A stretch of 64,000 nt of DNA from Actinopolyspora saharensis (GTDB lineage: Bacteria > Actinomycetota > Actinomycetes > Mycobacteriales > Pseudonocardiaceae), in contig NZ_FNKO01000002.1 of the NCBI RefSeq assembly GCF_900100925.1, forward strand, positions 186,001 through 250,000, given 5' to 3'. Position 1 is the stretch's first letter; each line of letters opens with the position of its first letter. The position numbers and the translations under genes are program-made. The notes beneath the pieces are model-generated. The model was not told the origin of the DNA and made no database searches. It saw only the letters and a program-made list of their open reading frames with translations. Below are positions 50,619-58,842 of this stretch, piece after piece.

Positions 50619-51359
50619 TCACCGCCAGCGCTCGGTCAAGGCCCCCAGCGCTCCCAGCGCCACCGCCCCCGCCGTCGAGGCCCGCAGCACCTCGGGCCCC
50701 AACCGGACCGGCCTGGCACCGGCTGCGGTCAGCGCGTCCAGCTCCCCGTCCGTGACCCCGCCCTCGGGGCCGACTACCACGGTCAACCGCCCCTGCCGGG
50801 GCAGCGGGACCTCCGGCAGCGCGAGCTCCCCCGACTCGTGCAGCACCATCGCGGCGGCGCAGTCGGACAGCGACTCCGCCACGGCGGAAGTCCCCGCGGG
50901 ATCCTCGACCACGGGGGTCCAGGCCCTGCGCGCCTGCTTCGCCGCCTGTCGCGTGGAATTGCGCCAGCGTTCGAGCGCCTTGGCCCCGCGGGGGCCGTCG
51001 TCCCACTTGGCCACGCAACGCTCAGCCCGCCACGGCATGATCGAATCCACCCCGGCCTCGGTCGCCAGCTCCACGGCCAGCTCACCGCGATCGCCCTTGA
51101 CCAGCGCCTGCACCAGCCGCACCCGCAGCTCCGGCTCGGGCACCCGCTGCCGGTCCAGCACTTCCAGCTCGAGAACGTCCCTGCCCGCTTCCACGACCCG
51201 GCACTCGGCGAGCCCGCCCCGCCCGTCCGACAGCGTCAGCCGGGCCCCGGAGCGCATCCGGCGCACGGTGGCGGCGTGCTTGCCCTCCGGCCCGTCCAGC
51301 CGGGTGTGCGTTCCCGCGGGGAGTTCGTCGACCGAGAAGACCGGCAGAGTAGATGGCAT
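50619..51359 (-). CDS. rsmE: 16S rRNA (uracil1498-N3)-methyltransferase
   Basis: A 246-residue SPOUT-fold methyltransferase that modifies U1498 of 16S rRNA. The N-terminal PUA-like domain has FSVDELPAGTHTRLDGPEGK and HAATVRRMRSGARLTL; the C-terminal knot has LVQALVKGDRGELAVELATE, the SAM loop VVVGPEGGVTDGELDALT and LGPEVLRASTAGAVALGALG. Start ATG 51359. In mycobacteria the gene follows dnaJ2 directly; here a 599-base region with a 70-bp tandem repeat separates them. Confidence 0.95.
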   Translation of the reverse strand: MPSTLPVFSVDELPAGTHTRLDGPEGKHAATVRRMRSGARLTLSDGRGGLAECRVVEAGRDVLELEVLDRQRVPEPELRVRLVQALVKGDRGELAVELATEAGVDSIMPWRAERCVAKWDDGPRGAKALERWRNSTRQAAKQARRAWTPVVEDPAGTSAVAESLSDCAAAMVLHESGELALPEVPLPRQGRLTVVVGPEGGVTDGELDALTAAGARPVRLGPEVLRASTAGAVALGALGALTERWR

Positions 51360-51958
51360 CGAAACTCACTGGATTGGAAGTTCGGGGGTCGGTTTGCTCG
51401 GCGGGTTCCGTGGGGGAACCTCAGTCGGGGGCTCGCTGCGGGATCCTCGACATCGGGTAGCCACCTACACAACGTCGAGGCTGTCCTCGCGAGACCCAAG
51501 ACTGAGAACCCCCGGCGGTGCCGGTTGCTCAGGCTCAGAGCACTGGCGTCGGTGGGGCGCCCTGGCCAGTGCTCCTGCCCCGCGGTCGGTCGGGCTGCTC
51601 AGGCTCAGAGCACTGGCGTCGGTGGGGCGCCCTGGCCAGTGCTCCTGCCCCGCGGTCGGTCGGGCTGCTCAGGCTCAGAGCATTGGCGTTGGTGGGGCGC
51701 CCTGGCCAGTGCTCCTGTCCGGCGGTGCCGGTTGCCCAGGCTCGGAGCACTCGTGTCGGAACGGTGCCCCCTGGTCCGTGCTCCTGCCCCGCGGTCGGTC
51801 GGGTTGCGCAGGCTCGTAAGCGCTCGCACCGGGGAACGACCTCGGAAACCTGAACGGGCGCCGACCCGACGCGGTCCCGTCGGAACGGGAACGCGTCGGG
51901 GCGGACCACCCGCCCGAACGGCGACCCGCGCACGCGAGCCGCCCGCATCTCAGCCGTC
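51360..51958. other. 599-base intergenic region occupied largely by a tandem repeat
   Basis: It separates dnaJ (upstream in the direction of transcription) from rsmE. Bases 51510-51830 are a tandem repeat with inverted repeats (separate entry). The rest, 51360-51509 and 51831-51958, is unremarkable GC-rich sequence. Frames across the repeat on both strands give repetitive arginine/glycine/proline-rich translations without domains, so I regard it as non-coding. Confidence 0.7.
51531..51809. repeat. 70-bp tandem repeat with a hairpin in every unit (four units plus a remnant)
   Basis: Units begin with AGGCTC at 51531, 51601, 51671 and 51738, with a decayed fifth at 51810; the periods are 70, 70, 67 and 72. 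Units 1 and 2 are identical over 70 bases up to their linkers. Each carries GAGCACTGGC and its complement GCCAGTGCTC 17 bases apart (51538-51547/51565-51574; 51608-51617/51635-51644; 51678-51687/51705-51714, where a C-to-T change leaves a G-U pair). Unit 4 is diverged but keeps a 7-bp GGAGCAC/GTGCTCC pair (51744-51750/51778-51784). Two alternative linkers occur: one with CGCGGTCGGTCGGG and one with GGCGGTGCCGGTTG. Confidence 0.92.
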
Positions 51959-53137
51959 TCAGCGGTGGCCGAACCCGCGGAACCGCGAGAAGATCCCGCT
52001 GCGGTGTCCGTTGCCGTTCGCGCTGACAGTGGGTTCGGGCTGCTCCTCGTCCCGTTCCGACGCCAGCTGACGCAGCAGGTCCGCCTGAGTGTCGTCCAGC
52101 TTGGTCGGGACGACCACGTCCAAGTGCACGTGCAGGTCACCGTGGCCGCTGATGCGCCCGTTCGAACGCAGCTTCGGCAACCCCTGACCGCTGAGCACGT
52201 ACTCGGTACCGGGCTGGGTGCCCGGCTCAACGGTCAGCTCCTCCTGGTCCTCGAGCGTCTCGACGTTGATCACGGTGCCCAGCGCGGCCGCGGTCATCGG
52301 GACCTGGACGTTGCAGTGCAGGTCCGCACCGTCCCGCACGAAGCGCTCGTGCGGCAGCTCCTCGACCTCGACGAAGAGGTCGCCCGCCGGACCGCCGCCC
52401 GGACCGACCTCGCCCTCTCCGGCGAGCCGGACCCGCATGCCGTCACCGACACCGCCGGGGATCTTGACCGTGATCGTGCGCCTGGAGCGCACTCGCCCGT
52501 CCCCGTTGCACTGCTGGCACGGATCGGTGATGACCTCACCGAGCCCCTGGCACACCGGGCAGGGACGCGAGGTCATGACCTGCCCCAGGAAGGAGCGCTG
52601 CACGGACTGGATCTCGCCACGTCCGTCGCAGGTGTCACAGGTGGAGGGAGCGGTTCCCGCACTCGAACCCCCACCCTGACAGGTGTCGCACACGACAGCG
52701 GTGTCGACCGTGACGTCACGGTTCACACCCCGCGCGCAGTCCTCCAGCGTCAGCTCCAACCGCAGCAGCGCGTCGGAACCCTGCTGGACGCGGCTGCGCG
52801 GGCCTCGACCCGCGCCACCTCCGGTGCCACCGCCGAAGAACGCGTCCATGATGTCGCCGAGGCCGCCGAAACCGGCGAACGGGTCGCCACCGGCGCGTCC
52901 TCCCGCGCCACCGCCGCCGCTGTCCATCGGATCGCCGCCCAGATCGACCATCTGACGCTTCTGGGGATCCGAGAGGACCTCGTAGGCGGTGCTCACCTCC
53001 CGGAAGCGCTCCTGGGCACCGTCCTCCTTGTTGACATCAGGGTGCAGTTCCCGCGCAAGCTTGCGGTAAGCCCGCTTGATCTGATCCTGGGTCGCGTCCT
53101 TGGATACCCCGAGGATCCCGTAGTAGTCCTTGGCCAC
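51959..53137 (-). CDS. dnaJ: Chaperone DnaJ (DnaJ2 type)
   Basis: A 392-residue Hsp40 co-chaperone. The J domain has [20 protein letters not shown] and the HPD motif; a Gly/Phe-rich linker follows ([17 protein letters not shown]). The zinc-binding domain has four CxxCxGxG repeats: [32 protein letters not shown]. The C-terminal substrate-binding domain is complete. It stimulates DnaK ATPase. The GTG start at 53137 lies 89 bases downstream of hrcA, so hrcA-dnaJ form an operon as in other actinobacteria. Confidence 0.95.
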   Translation of the reverse strand: MAKDYYGILGVSKDATQDQIKRAYRKLARELHPDVNKEDGAQERFREVSTAYEVLSDPQKRQMVDLGGDPMDSGGGGAGGRAGGDPFAGFGGLGDIMDAFFGGGTGGGAGRGPRSRVQQGSDALLRLELTLEDCARGVNRDVTVDTAVVCDTCQGGGSSAGTAPSTCDTCDGRGEIQSVQRSFLGQVMTSRPCPVCQGLGEVITDPCQQCNGDGRVRSRRTITVKIPGGVGDGMRVRLAGEGEVGPGGGPAGDLFVEVEELPHERFVRDGADLHCNVQVPMTAAALGTVINVETLEDQEELTVEPGTQPGTEYVLSGQGLPKLRSNGRISGHGDLHVHLDVVVPTKLDDTQADLLRQLASERDEEQPEPTVSANGNGHRSGIFSRFRGFGHR

Positions 53138-53226
53138 CTTGTGCGTTCTTCCTCTGCTCGTCTAGCGGGTACATGCCGAAGATTTCCGAGGGATGGGTGC
53201 CGCTCGCCACGCCTGCCACGCGGACG

Positions 53227-54249
53227 TCACCGTCCCGCCAGGATCTCTCCCACGTAGGACGCAACGGCACGAACCGCTGCCATCGTTCCCGGATAGTCCA
53301 TCCGAGTGGGGCCGACCACGCCCATGCCCCCCAGTACCGTCCCATGCGAACCGTAACCGGTGGAAACGACCGAGGTGGTCTGCATCTCCTCGGCCTCGTT
53401 CTCCATGCCGATCCGGACCGTCACGCCCTCCGAGTCACGGGCCGCCGCCAGCAGGCGCAGCACGACCACCTGCTCCTCGAGAGCTTCGAGCACCTGCCAC
53501 AACGAACCGGGGAAATCCGCGACGTTGCGGGTCAGGTTCGGGGTCCCCCCGAGAACCATCCGCTCATCGGGGTGCTCGACCAGGGTCTCGATGAGCACGC
53601 CGCAAACCCGCGACATGGTCTCACGCAATTCGGGAGGCGCCTGTTCCGGAAGTTCTGCGACCGAAGCGGAGGCATCGGCCAGCCGCTTGCCCGCCATCGC
53701 GGAATTGAGCACGGTGCGCAGCCGGGTGACGTCCTCCTCGCCTATGACGTCCCCGAGGTCGACCATACGCTGATCGACCCGTCCCGTGTCCGTGATCAGC
53801 ACCAGCATCAACCGCGCCGAAGTGATGGTCACCACTTCCACGTGGCGCACCGTCGACTGGGTCAGCGTCGGGTACTGCACCACTGCGACCTGCTGGGTGA
53901 GCTGCGCCAGCAGCCGCACGCTGCGCCTCATCACGTCGTCGAGGTCCAGCGCGCCCCCGAGGAAGGCGTGAATGGCCCTGCGCTCCGGGGAGGTCAGCGG
54001 CTTTATCTCGTTGATCCGGTCGACGAAGGTGCGGTAACCCTGATCGGTGGGGATCCGACCCGCGCTCGTGTGCGGCTGCGCGATCAGTCCCTCTTCCTCG
54101 AGAACGGCCATGTCATTGCGTACAGTGGCGCTGGACACACCGAGGTCGTGCTGTTCGACGAGGGTCTTGGAACCGACCGGCTCGTTGGTGGACACGTAAT
54201 CGGCAACGATCGCGCGCAGCACCTCGAAACGGCGCTCGTCCGCGTTCAC
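53227..54249 (-). CDS. hrcA: Heat-inducible transcription repressor HrcA
   Basis: A 340-residue repressor of class I heat-shock genes, binding CIRCE elements near groES/groEL. The GTG at 54249 follows GAGGAGG. The N-terminal winged helix has [40 protein letters not shown] and [20 protein letters not shown]; the C-terminal GAF-like domain ends [20 protein letters not shown]. No CIRCE (TTAGCACTC-N9-GAGTGCTAA) is visible in this window, so control of this operon is unclear. Confidence 0.95.
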   Translation of the reverse strand: MNADERRFEVLRAIVADYVSTNEPVGSKTLVEQHDLGVSSATVRNDMAVLEEEGLIAQPHTSAGRIPTDQGYRTFVDRINEIKPLTSPERRAIHAFLGGALDLDDVMRRSVRLLAQLTQQVAVVQYPTLTQSTVRHVEVVTITSARLMLVLITDTGRVDQRMVDLGDVIGEEDVTRLRTVLNSAMAGKRLADASASVAELPEQAPPELRETMSRVCGVLIETLVEHPDERMVLGGTPNLTRNVADFPGSLWQVLEALEEQVVVLRLLAAARDSEGVTVRIGMENEAEEMQTTSVVSTGYGSHGTVLGGMGVVGPTRMDYPGTMAAVRAVASYVGEILAGR

Positions 54250-54531
54250 CAGCGTCACCTCCTCGTCCGGCGCGTCCCGCTCCGGTGGACACGTCCGACT
54301 CGGCACACACGGTTCGTGCCTGCCATCCGTCAGTCGAGTTTACGGTGTTTCGCCCCTGCAGCCGAGAGGCCAGGGGACTCGTTTCCCCATCCGAACCGTC
54401 CGCCGGACCCCGGCACGACAACGCGCTCCTGCGGGCACCTCGGCAACGAGGAAGGTCCTCCGCCGCATTCCACCGGCACGTCCCGCAGAACGCCGAACCG
54501 GCGGGCACCGAACCGGCAGGCGCGGAACCGA

Positions 54532-55758
54532 TCAGCCGATCAGACGCCGCACGACCCCGTCCGCGAGCAGCCTTCCCCGGTCGGTGAGCACGCAGCGGCC
54601 CTCCCGCAGCCGTTCCCCCCGGAGCAGCCCGTCCTCCACGGCCTGCCACGCCTCGTCGACCCCTGCCCGGTCGAGCACCTCGACGGGAAGTCCGCCGTCC
54701 AGGCGCAGTTCCAGCATCACGCGCTCGATGCGGCGGTCCTCCTCGGTCAGCACCTCCCTGCCGGTGGCGGGGGAGTTCCCGGAGGCCAGGGTCGCGGCGT
54801 AGCGCGCGGGGAACTTGAGGTTCCACCACCGGACCCCGCCGACGTGGCTGTGCGCGCCCGGACCGGCACCCCACCAGTCGCCGCCGCGCCAGTAACCGAT
54901 GTTGTGCCTGCAGCGCGCCTCCTCGGTCGAGGCCCAGTTCGACACCTCGTACCACCGCAGCCCCGAGCCGCTCAACACACTGTCGATCAGTTCGTACTTC
55001 TCCGCGAGGACGTCCTCGTCCGGCATGGGCAGCTCGCCGCGCCGAACCCGCCGGGCCAGCGCCGTGCCCTCCTCGACGATCAGCGAATAGGCCGACACGT
55101 GGTCGACCTCCGCGCTCAGCACGGCCTCGAGCGTGCTGCGCAGGTCCTGCGTGCTCTCCCCCGGGGTCCCGTAGATCAGGTCCAGGCTGACGTGCTCGAA
55201 TCCGGCGGCGCGCGCCTCGCCCGCCGCGGCCACGGCCCGCCCCGGCGTGTGCCTGCGGTCCAGCACGCGCAGCACGTGCTCGGCCGCCGACTGCATGCCC
55301 AGCGAAACCCTGGTGTAGCCCGCCCGCCGGATCGTGTCGAACAGCTCGGGCGAGGTGGACTCCGGATTGGCCTCCGTGGTCACCTCCGCGTCCGCGGTCA
55401 GGCCGAACGAGTCGCGCACCGCGTCCAGCACCTCGGCCAACCCGTCGCCCCCGAGCAGGGAGGGGGTCCCCCCTCCGACGAACACCGTCTCGGCCCTGGG
55501 GGCCCGCTCCGGACCGCCGAGCGCGCGGACACCGAGCCGGAGCTCCTGCTTGAGCGCTTCCAGCCACCCTCCGAGGCTGCCCCCGCCCTCCAGCTCGTCG
55601 GCGGTGTAGGTGTTGAAGTCGCAGTAGCCGCACCGGGTGGCGCAGAACGGCACGTGCACGTAAACCCCGAACGGACGCTTTCCCACGCCTTCCAACGCCC
55701 CTTCGGGCAAGCTCCCGTCCGCGGGAGGGGTCTCACCGGTCAGTGGTTGTGCGGTCAC
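54532..55758 (-). CDS. hemW: HemW, radical-SAM heme chaperone
   Basis: A 408-residue radical-SAM protein related to coproporphyrinogen dehydrogenase HemN. The 4Fe-4S motif is CATRCGYCDFNTYTADE (C-x3-C-x2-C); family blocks include ETVFVGGGTPSLLGGDGLAE, TEANPESTSPELFDTIRRAG and RVSLGMQSAAEHVLRVLDRR, with the C-terminal HemN domain after residue 290 (CRHNIGYWRGGDWWGAGPGA). The order of cysteines, with a fourth residue Phe instead of Cys after CDF, is typical of HemW rather than HemN, so it probably binds heme rather than oxidising coproporphyrinogen. GTG 55758. Confidence 0.9.
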   Translation of the reverse strand: MTAQPLTGETPPADGSLPEGALEGVGKRPFGVYVHVPFCATRCGYCDFNTYTADELEGGGSLGGWLEALKQELRLGVRALGGPERAPRAETVFVGGGTPSLLGGDGLAEVLDAVRDSFGLTADAEVTTEANPESTSPELFDTIRRAGYTRVSLGMQSAAEHVLRVLDRRHTPGRAVAAAGEARAAGFEHVSLDLIYGTPGESTQDLRSTLEAVLSAEVDHVSAYSLIVEEGTALARRVRRGELPMPDEDVLAEKYELIDSVLSGSGLRWYEVSNWASTEEARCRHNIGYWRGGDWWGAGPGAHSHVGGVRWWNLKFPARYAATLASGNSPATGREVLTEEDRRIERVMLELRLDGGLPVEVLDRAGVDEAWQAVEDGLLRGERLREGRCVLTDRGRLLADGVVRRLIG

Positions 55759-55891
55759 GCCCCCAGTGTCCCAGCGACCAGCTCCCCGTCCGGATCCCGA
55801 GCCCCGGAACCGCCGGGTAACTCCGGTCACAGCGTTCCCAGCATGCGGATGAGACTGGACCACCCGGTGAGCTCCTGGCAGGCTGACGAAC

Positions 55892-55984
55892 ATGGACGCG
55901 ACCCCCACCGAGCTGCTGCTGGTCGCCCGGCGCTACTTGGATCTGCGGCGGGTGTCGAGCGCGCTGTGCCGTAGCGCGGGCTAG
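55892..55984 (+). CDS. Cysteine-containing leader peptide of the sulfate-assimilation operon
   Basis: A 30-residue ORF, too short for ordinary gene callers. Its second half, RRYLDLRRVSSALCRSAG, fits the small family of actinobacterial 'putative leader peptides' found ahead of sulfur genes, which end in (D/V)L.RVSS..CR. The Cys codon (55967-55969) lies in the loop of a short hairpin CGCGCT/AGCGCG (55960-55965, 55973-55978), and a second, larger hairpin follows before sir. This arrangement suggests ribosome-mediated attenuation by cysteinyl-tRNA; stalling at Cys26 would change folding. The ribosome site (GGCAGG) is weak. Confidence 0.75.
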   Translation: MDATPTELLLVARRYLDLRRVSSALCRSAG

Positions 55985-56009
55985 TCCGTCGACGCGTTTT
56001 CACGACGCC

Positions 56010-56037
56010 CGATCCGGAAATCGCTCTTTTCGGATCG
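56010..56037 (+). promoter_or_regulatory. Candidate attenuator hairpin between leader peptide and sir
   Basis: Stem CGATCCG/CGGATCG (56010-56016, 56031-56037) extended inward by one G-U and three A-T pairs, with a six-base loop: 11 bp in total. It lies 25 bases past the leader stop and 68 before sir. It is followed by GCGAGCAAACTTTCC, not a clean U tract. Confidence 0.5.
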
Positions 56038-56105
56038 CGAGCAAACTTTCCCGAGACAGTCTCCTCGCGGCGTAGTAACGCCACGTCATCCCGGAGGTCG
56101 GCCGA

Positions 56106-57818
56106 ATGGTCCCCCCGACGGAAGCACCGAGCCAGCCGAAACGCCGCTCCCCCGCCCGCAAGGGCAAGGGCGGCGCCGAAGGACAGTGGGCGCTCGGGTA
56201 CCGCGAACCGCTCAACGGCAACGAACAGTCCAAGAAGGACGACAATCCGCTCAACGTGCGCAGCCGCATCGAGAACATCTACGCGCTGCGCGGCTTCGAT
56301 TCCATCGACCCGTCCGATCTGCGCGGCCGTTTTCGCTGGTGGGGACTCTACACCCAGCGGGCCCCCGGAATCCCGGGCGCCCGGACCGGCACCATAGAGC
56401 CGGAGCAGCTGGACGACTCCTACTTCATGCTGCGAATCCGCGTGGACGGCGGCGCGCTGACCACCGAGCAGCTGCGGGTCATCGGGGAGATCTCGCAGAC
56501 CTACGCGCGCGACACCGCCGACGTCACCGATCGGCAGAACGTCCAGCTGCACTGGATCCGCGTGGAGGACATGCCCGAGATCTGGCGACGGCTGGAGTCC
56601 GTCGGGCTCTACACCACCGAGGCGTGCGGTGACTGCCCGCGCGTGATCCTCGGCTCCCCCGTGGCCGGGATCGCCGCCGACGAGGTCGTCGACGCCACGC
56701 CCGCCATCCGTGAGATAACCCACCGCTACATCGGCGACGAGTCGCTGTCCAACCTCCCCAGGAAGTTCAAGACGGCCATCTCCGGATCTCCGCGCCAGGA
56801 CGTGGTGCACGAGACGAACGACGTCTCGTTCATCGGGGCGCACCACCCGGAGCACGGGCCCGGCTTCGACCTCTGGGTCGGCGGGGGGCTGTCCACCAAT
56901 CCCAAGCTCGCCGTGCGCCTGGGCACCTGGATCCCGCTCGAGGACGTGCCCGAGGTCTGGAACGCCGTGGTGCAGATATTCCGGGACTACGGTTACCGGC
57001 GGCTGCGCAACAGGGCCAGGATGAAGTTCCTGGTCGCCGACTGGGGCGCGGAGAAGTTCCGCGAGGTGCTGGAGAACGAGTACCTCGGCCGTGAGCTCCT
57101 CGACGGCCCCGCTCCCCCGATCCCGGAGGGCGCGCGCGACCACGTGGGGGTTCACGAGCAGGTCGACGGCAACTACTACGTGGGTGTGACCTCGGTCGCC
57201 GGGCGGGTGAGCGGCTCCAAGCTCATCGAGGTCGCCGAGGCCGCCGAGCGAGTGGGCTCGCGCCGGGTGCGCACCACCGTGGAGCAGAACCTGCTCGTGC
57301 TCGACGTCCCCGGTTCCGAGGTCGAGGGCCTCATCTCCGAGCTGGACCAGCTCGGGCTGCACGCTCGTCCCTCCTCCTGGCGCCGCAGCGTCATGGCCTG
57401 CACCGGGATCGAGTTCTGCAAGCTGGCCATCGTCGAGACCAAGAACCGCGCCACGGACCTGGTCGAGGACCTGGAACGCAGGTTGAAGGACGTGCAGGGC
57501 GACATCGAAAAGCCCGTGACGGTCAACCTGAACGGCTGCCCGAACGCCTGCGCGCGCACCCAGGTCTCCGACATCGGCCTCAAGGGCCAGCTTGTCCGGG
57601 ACGAGGAGGGCAACCAGGTCGAGGGGTTCCAGGTCCACCTGGGCGGCGGACTCGGCCGGGACGCCGGTTTCGGCCGCAAGATACGGGGGCACAAGGTGAC
57701 CTCCGCCGAGGTGGGCGATTACGTGGAGCGTCTGGTGCGTCGCTACCTCGAGCAACGCTCCTCCGACGAGACTTTTGCCGAGTGGGCCAACCGCGTGAGT
57801 GATGAGGCGCTAACGTGA
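56106..57818 (+). CDS. sir: Ferredoxin-dependent sulfite reductase
   Basis: A 570-residue siroheme/4Fe-4S enzyme reducing sulfite to sulfide with ferredoxin electrons. The cluster/siroheme ligands are Cys432, Cys438 (ACTGIEFCK) and Cys478, Cys482 (NGCPNACAR). Tyr82 (WWGLYTQR) and Cys174 (TTEACGDCPR) match, with a constant offset of 13, the Tyr69-Cys161 cross-linked pair of M. tuberculosis SirA (NirA), supporting sulfite rather than nitrite as substrate. A basic N-terminal tail (PKRRSPARKGKGG) precedes the enzyme. It opens the sir-Zn ribbon-cysH operon; its GTGA junction couples it to the next gene. Confidence 0.94.
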   Translation: MVPPTEAPSQPKRRSPARKGKGGAEGQWALGYREPLNGNEQSKKDDNPLNVRSRIENIYALRGFDSIDPSDLRGRFRWWGLYTQRAPGIPGARTGTIEPEQLDDSYFMLRIRVDGGALTTEQLRVIGEISQTYARDTADVTDRQNVQLHWIRVEDMPEIWRRLESVGLYTTEACGDCPRVILGSPVAGIAADEVVDATPAIREITHRYIGDESLSNLPRKFKTAISGSPRQDVVHETNDVSFIGAHHPEHGPGFDLWVGGGLSTNPKLAVRLGTWIPLEDVPEVWNAVVQIFRDYGYRRLRNRARMKFLVADWGAEKFREVLENEYLGRELLDGPAPPIPEGARDHVGVHEQVDGNYYVGVTSVAGRVSGSKLIEVAEAAERVGSRRVRTTVEQNLLVLDVPGSEVEGLISELDQLGLHARPSSWRRSVMACTGIEFCKLAIVETKNRATDLVEDLERRLKDVQGDIEKPVTVNLNGCPNACARTQVSDIGLKGQLVRDEEGNQVEGFQVHLGGGLGRDAGFGRKIRGHKVTSAEVGDYVERLVRRYLEQRSSDETFAEWANRVSDEALT

Positions 57819-58006
57819 ACGGGGGACATTCGACGGACTCCGGACCCGAAGGCAGGGCCGTTCCGTTCTACTGCCCGTACTGCGGCGATGAGGAACTCAT
57901 GCCGCAGGCTGAACCTGCCGGCGCGTGGAAATGCCAGGCGTGCCGCCGTGTGTTCACGGTAAGACTCGCAGGATTGGCGCTGACCGAGGAGGACGAGGAA
58001 CCATGA
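57815..58006 (+). CDS. Small zinc-ribbon protein of the sulfate-assimilation operon
   Basis: A 63-residue protein starting at GTG 57815, with the stop overlap at both ends (GTGA with sir, ATGA with cysH). Two CxxC knuckles are clear: FYCPYCGDEELMPQ and WKCQACRRVFTV, a rubredoxin-like zinc ribbon. It lies between the reductase that makes sulfide and the APS reductase, suggesting a role with them (for example as a sulfur or metal partner), but none is established. Similar small proteins are encoded at this place in other actinobacteria. Confidence 0.85.
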   Translation: MNGGHSTDSGPEGRAVPFYCPYCGDEELMPQAEPAGAWKCQACRRVFTVRLAGLALTEEDEEP

Positions 58007-58728
58007 CCGCGGAGAGCACCCCCGATATCGGCGTTCGGCGTGGCGACGAAGAGCTGCGAGCTCTCGTGGAGCAGGGCCGTGAACAGCTGTCCGAAGCGAG
58101 CGCCGAGGAGGTGCTCTCCTGGGCGTCACGGACCTTCGGTGACAACCTGATCGTGGCTTCCAACATGCAGGACGCCTCGCTCGTGGACCTGACCTCGAAG
58201 ATCCACCCCGGTGTGGACGTCCTCTTCCTGGAGACCGGGTACCACTTCGCCGAGACGCTCGGCACCAGGGACGCGGTCGCGCAGATGTACGACGTCAACA
58301 TCATCAACGCGATGCCCGAGCAAACCGTGGAGCAGCAGGACGCCTCCGAGGGAGCCCGGCTGTACGAGCGGAATCCGGAGCGGTGCTGCCACCTGCGCAA
58401 GGTTCTCCCGCTCCAGAACACCCTCGCCCGCTACGAGGCGTGGGTCACGGGTCTGCGGCGGGTCGACTCGCCCACCCGGACGAACACTCCGCTGATCACC
58501 TGGGACGACCGGAACAATCTGGTGAAGGTGAATCCGCTCGCCGCTTGGACGGACGAGGACATGGACAATTACATAGCCGAGCACAACGTGCTGGTCAATC
58601 CGTTGGTGCCCGCCGGTTACCCCTCGATCGGGTGCCAACCGTGCACGGCCAAGCCCGGGGCCGGTGAGCACCCGCGCAGTGGTCGCTGGGCCGGGTCCTC
58701 GAAGACGGAGTGCGGGCTGCACGCCTGA
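58003..58728 (+). CDS. cysH: APS reductase (adenylyl-sulfate reductase, thioredoxin-dependent)
   Basis: A 241-residue enzyme that reduces adenylyl sulfate to sulfite and AMP. The 4Fe-4S cysteines Cys128-Cys129 (RCCHLRK) and Cys211, Cys214 (IGCQPC) are all present, and the catalytic cysteine is Cys237 (TECGLH). The cluster cysteines mark it as APS rather than PAPS reductase, so no CysC kinase is needed, which fits the CysN below lacking a fused kinase domain. ATG 58003 overlaps the zinc-ribbon stop. Confidence 0.93.
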   Translation: MTAESTPDIGVRRGDEELRALVEQGREQLSEASAEEVLSWASRTFGDNLIVASNMQDASLVDLTSKIHPGVDVLFLETGYHFAETLGTRDAVAQMYDVNIINAMPEQTVEQQDASEGARLYERNPERCCHLRKVLPLQNTLARYEAWVTGLRRVDSPTRTNTPLITWDDRNNLVKVNPLAAWTDEDMDNYIAEHNVLVNPLVPAGYPSIGCQPCTAKPGAGEHPRSGRWAGSSKTECGLHA

Positions 58729-58781
58729 GCCCACGAGCGCGGAAATGGCGCGGTGCGGTGCTGCCGTGGCCGGGCCTGCGG

Positions 58782-58800
58782 TGTCACCGGCACCGTGACA
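58782..58800. promoter_or_regulatory. Inverted repeat between cysH and cysD, candidate operator
   Basis: TGTCAC (58782-58787) and GTGACA (58795-58800) with a seven-base spacer, 42 bases before the cysD ATG. The 114-base gap and this dyad suggest a second promoter for cysD-cysN-cbiX. No regulator can be named. Confidence 0.45.
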
Positions 58801-58842
58801 TCCCTCGACGGGGTGAACTGATAACTGTGTAAGGGCACGCTG

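Noticed and set aside
51360..51958. CRISPR array in the 70-bp repeat region
   Set aside because: Units are contiguous, with no unique spacers of constant length between short repeats, and no cas genes are nearby.
53138..54531. CIRCE element controlling hrcA-dnaJ
   Set aside because: No TTAGCACTC/GAGTGCTAA pair is visible upstream of hrcA or dnaJ.
53173..55974. A 933-codon plus-strand frame opposite hrcA and hemW
   Set aside because: Antisense of two clear conserved genes; no domain recognisable in its translation.
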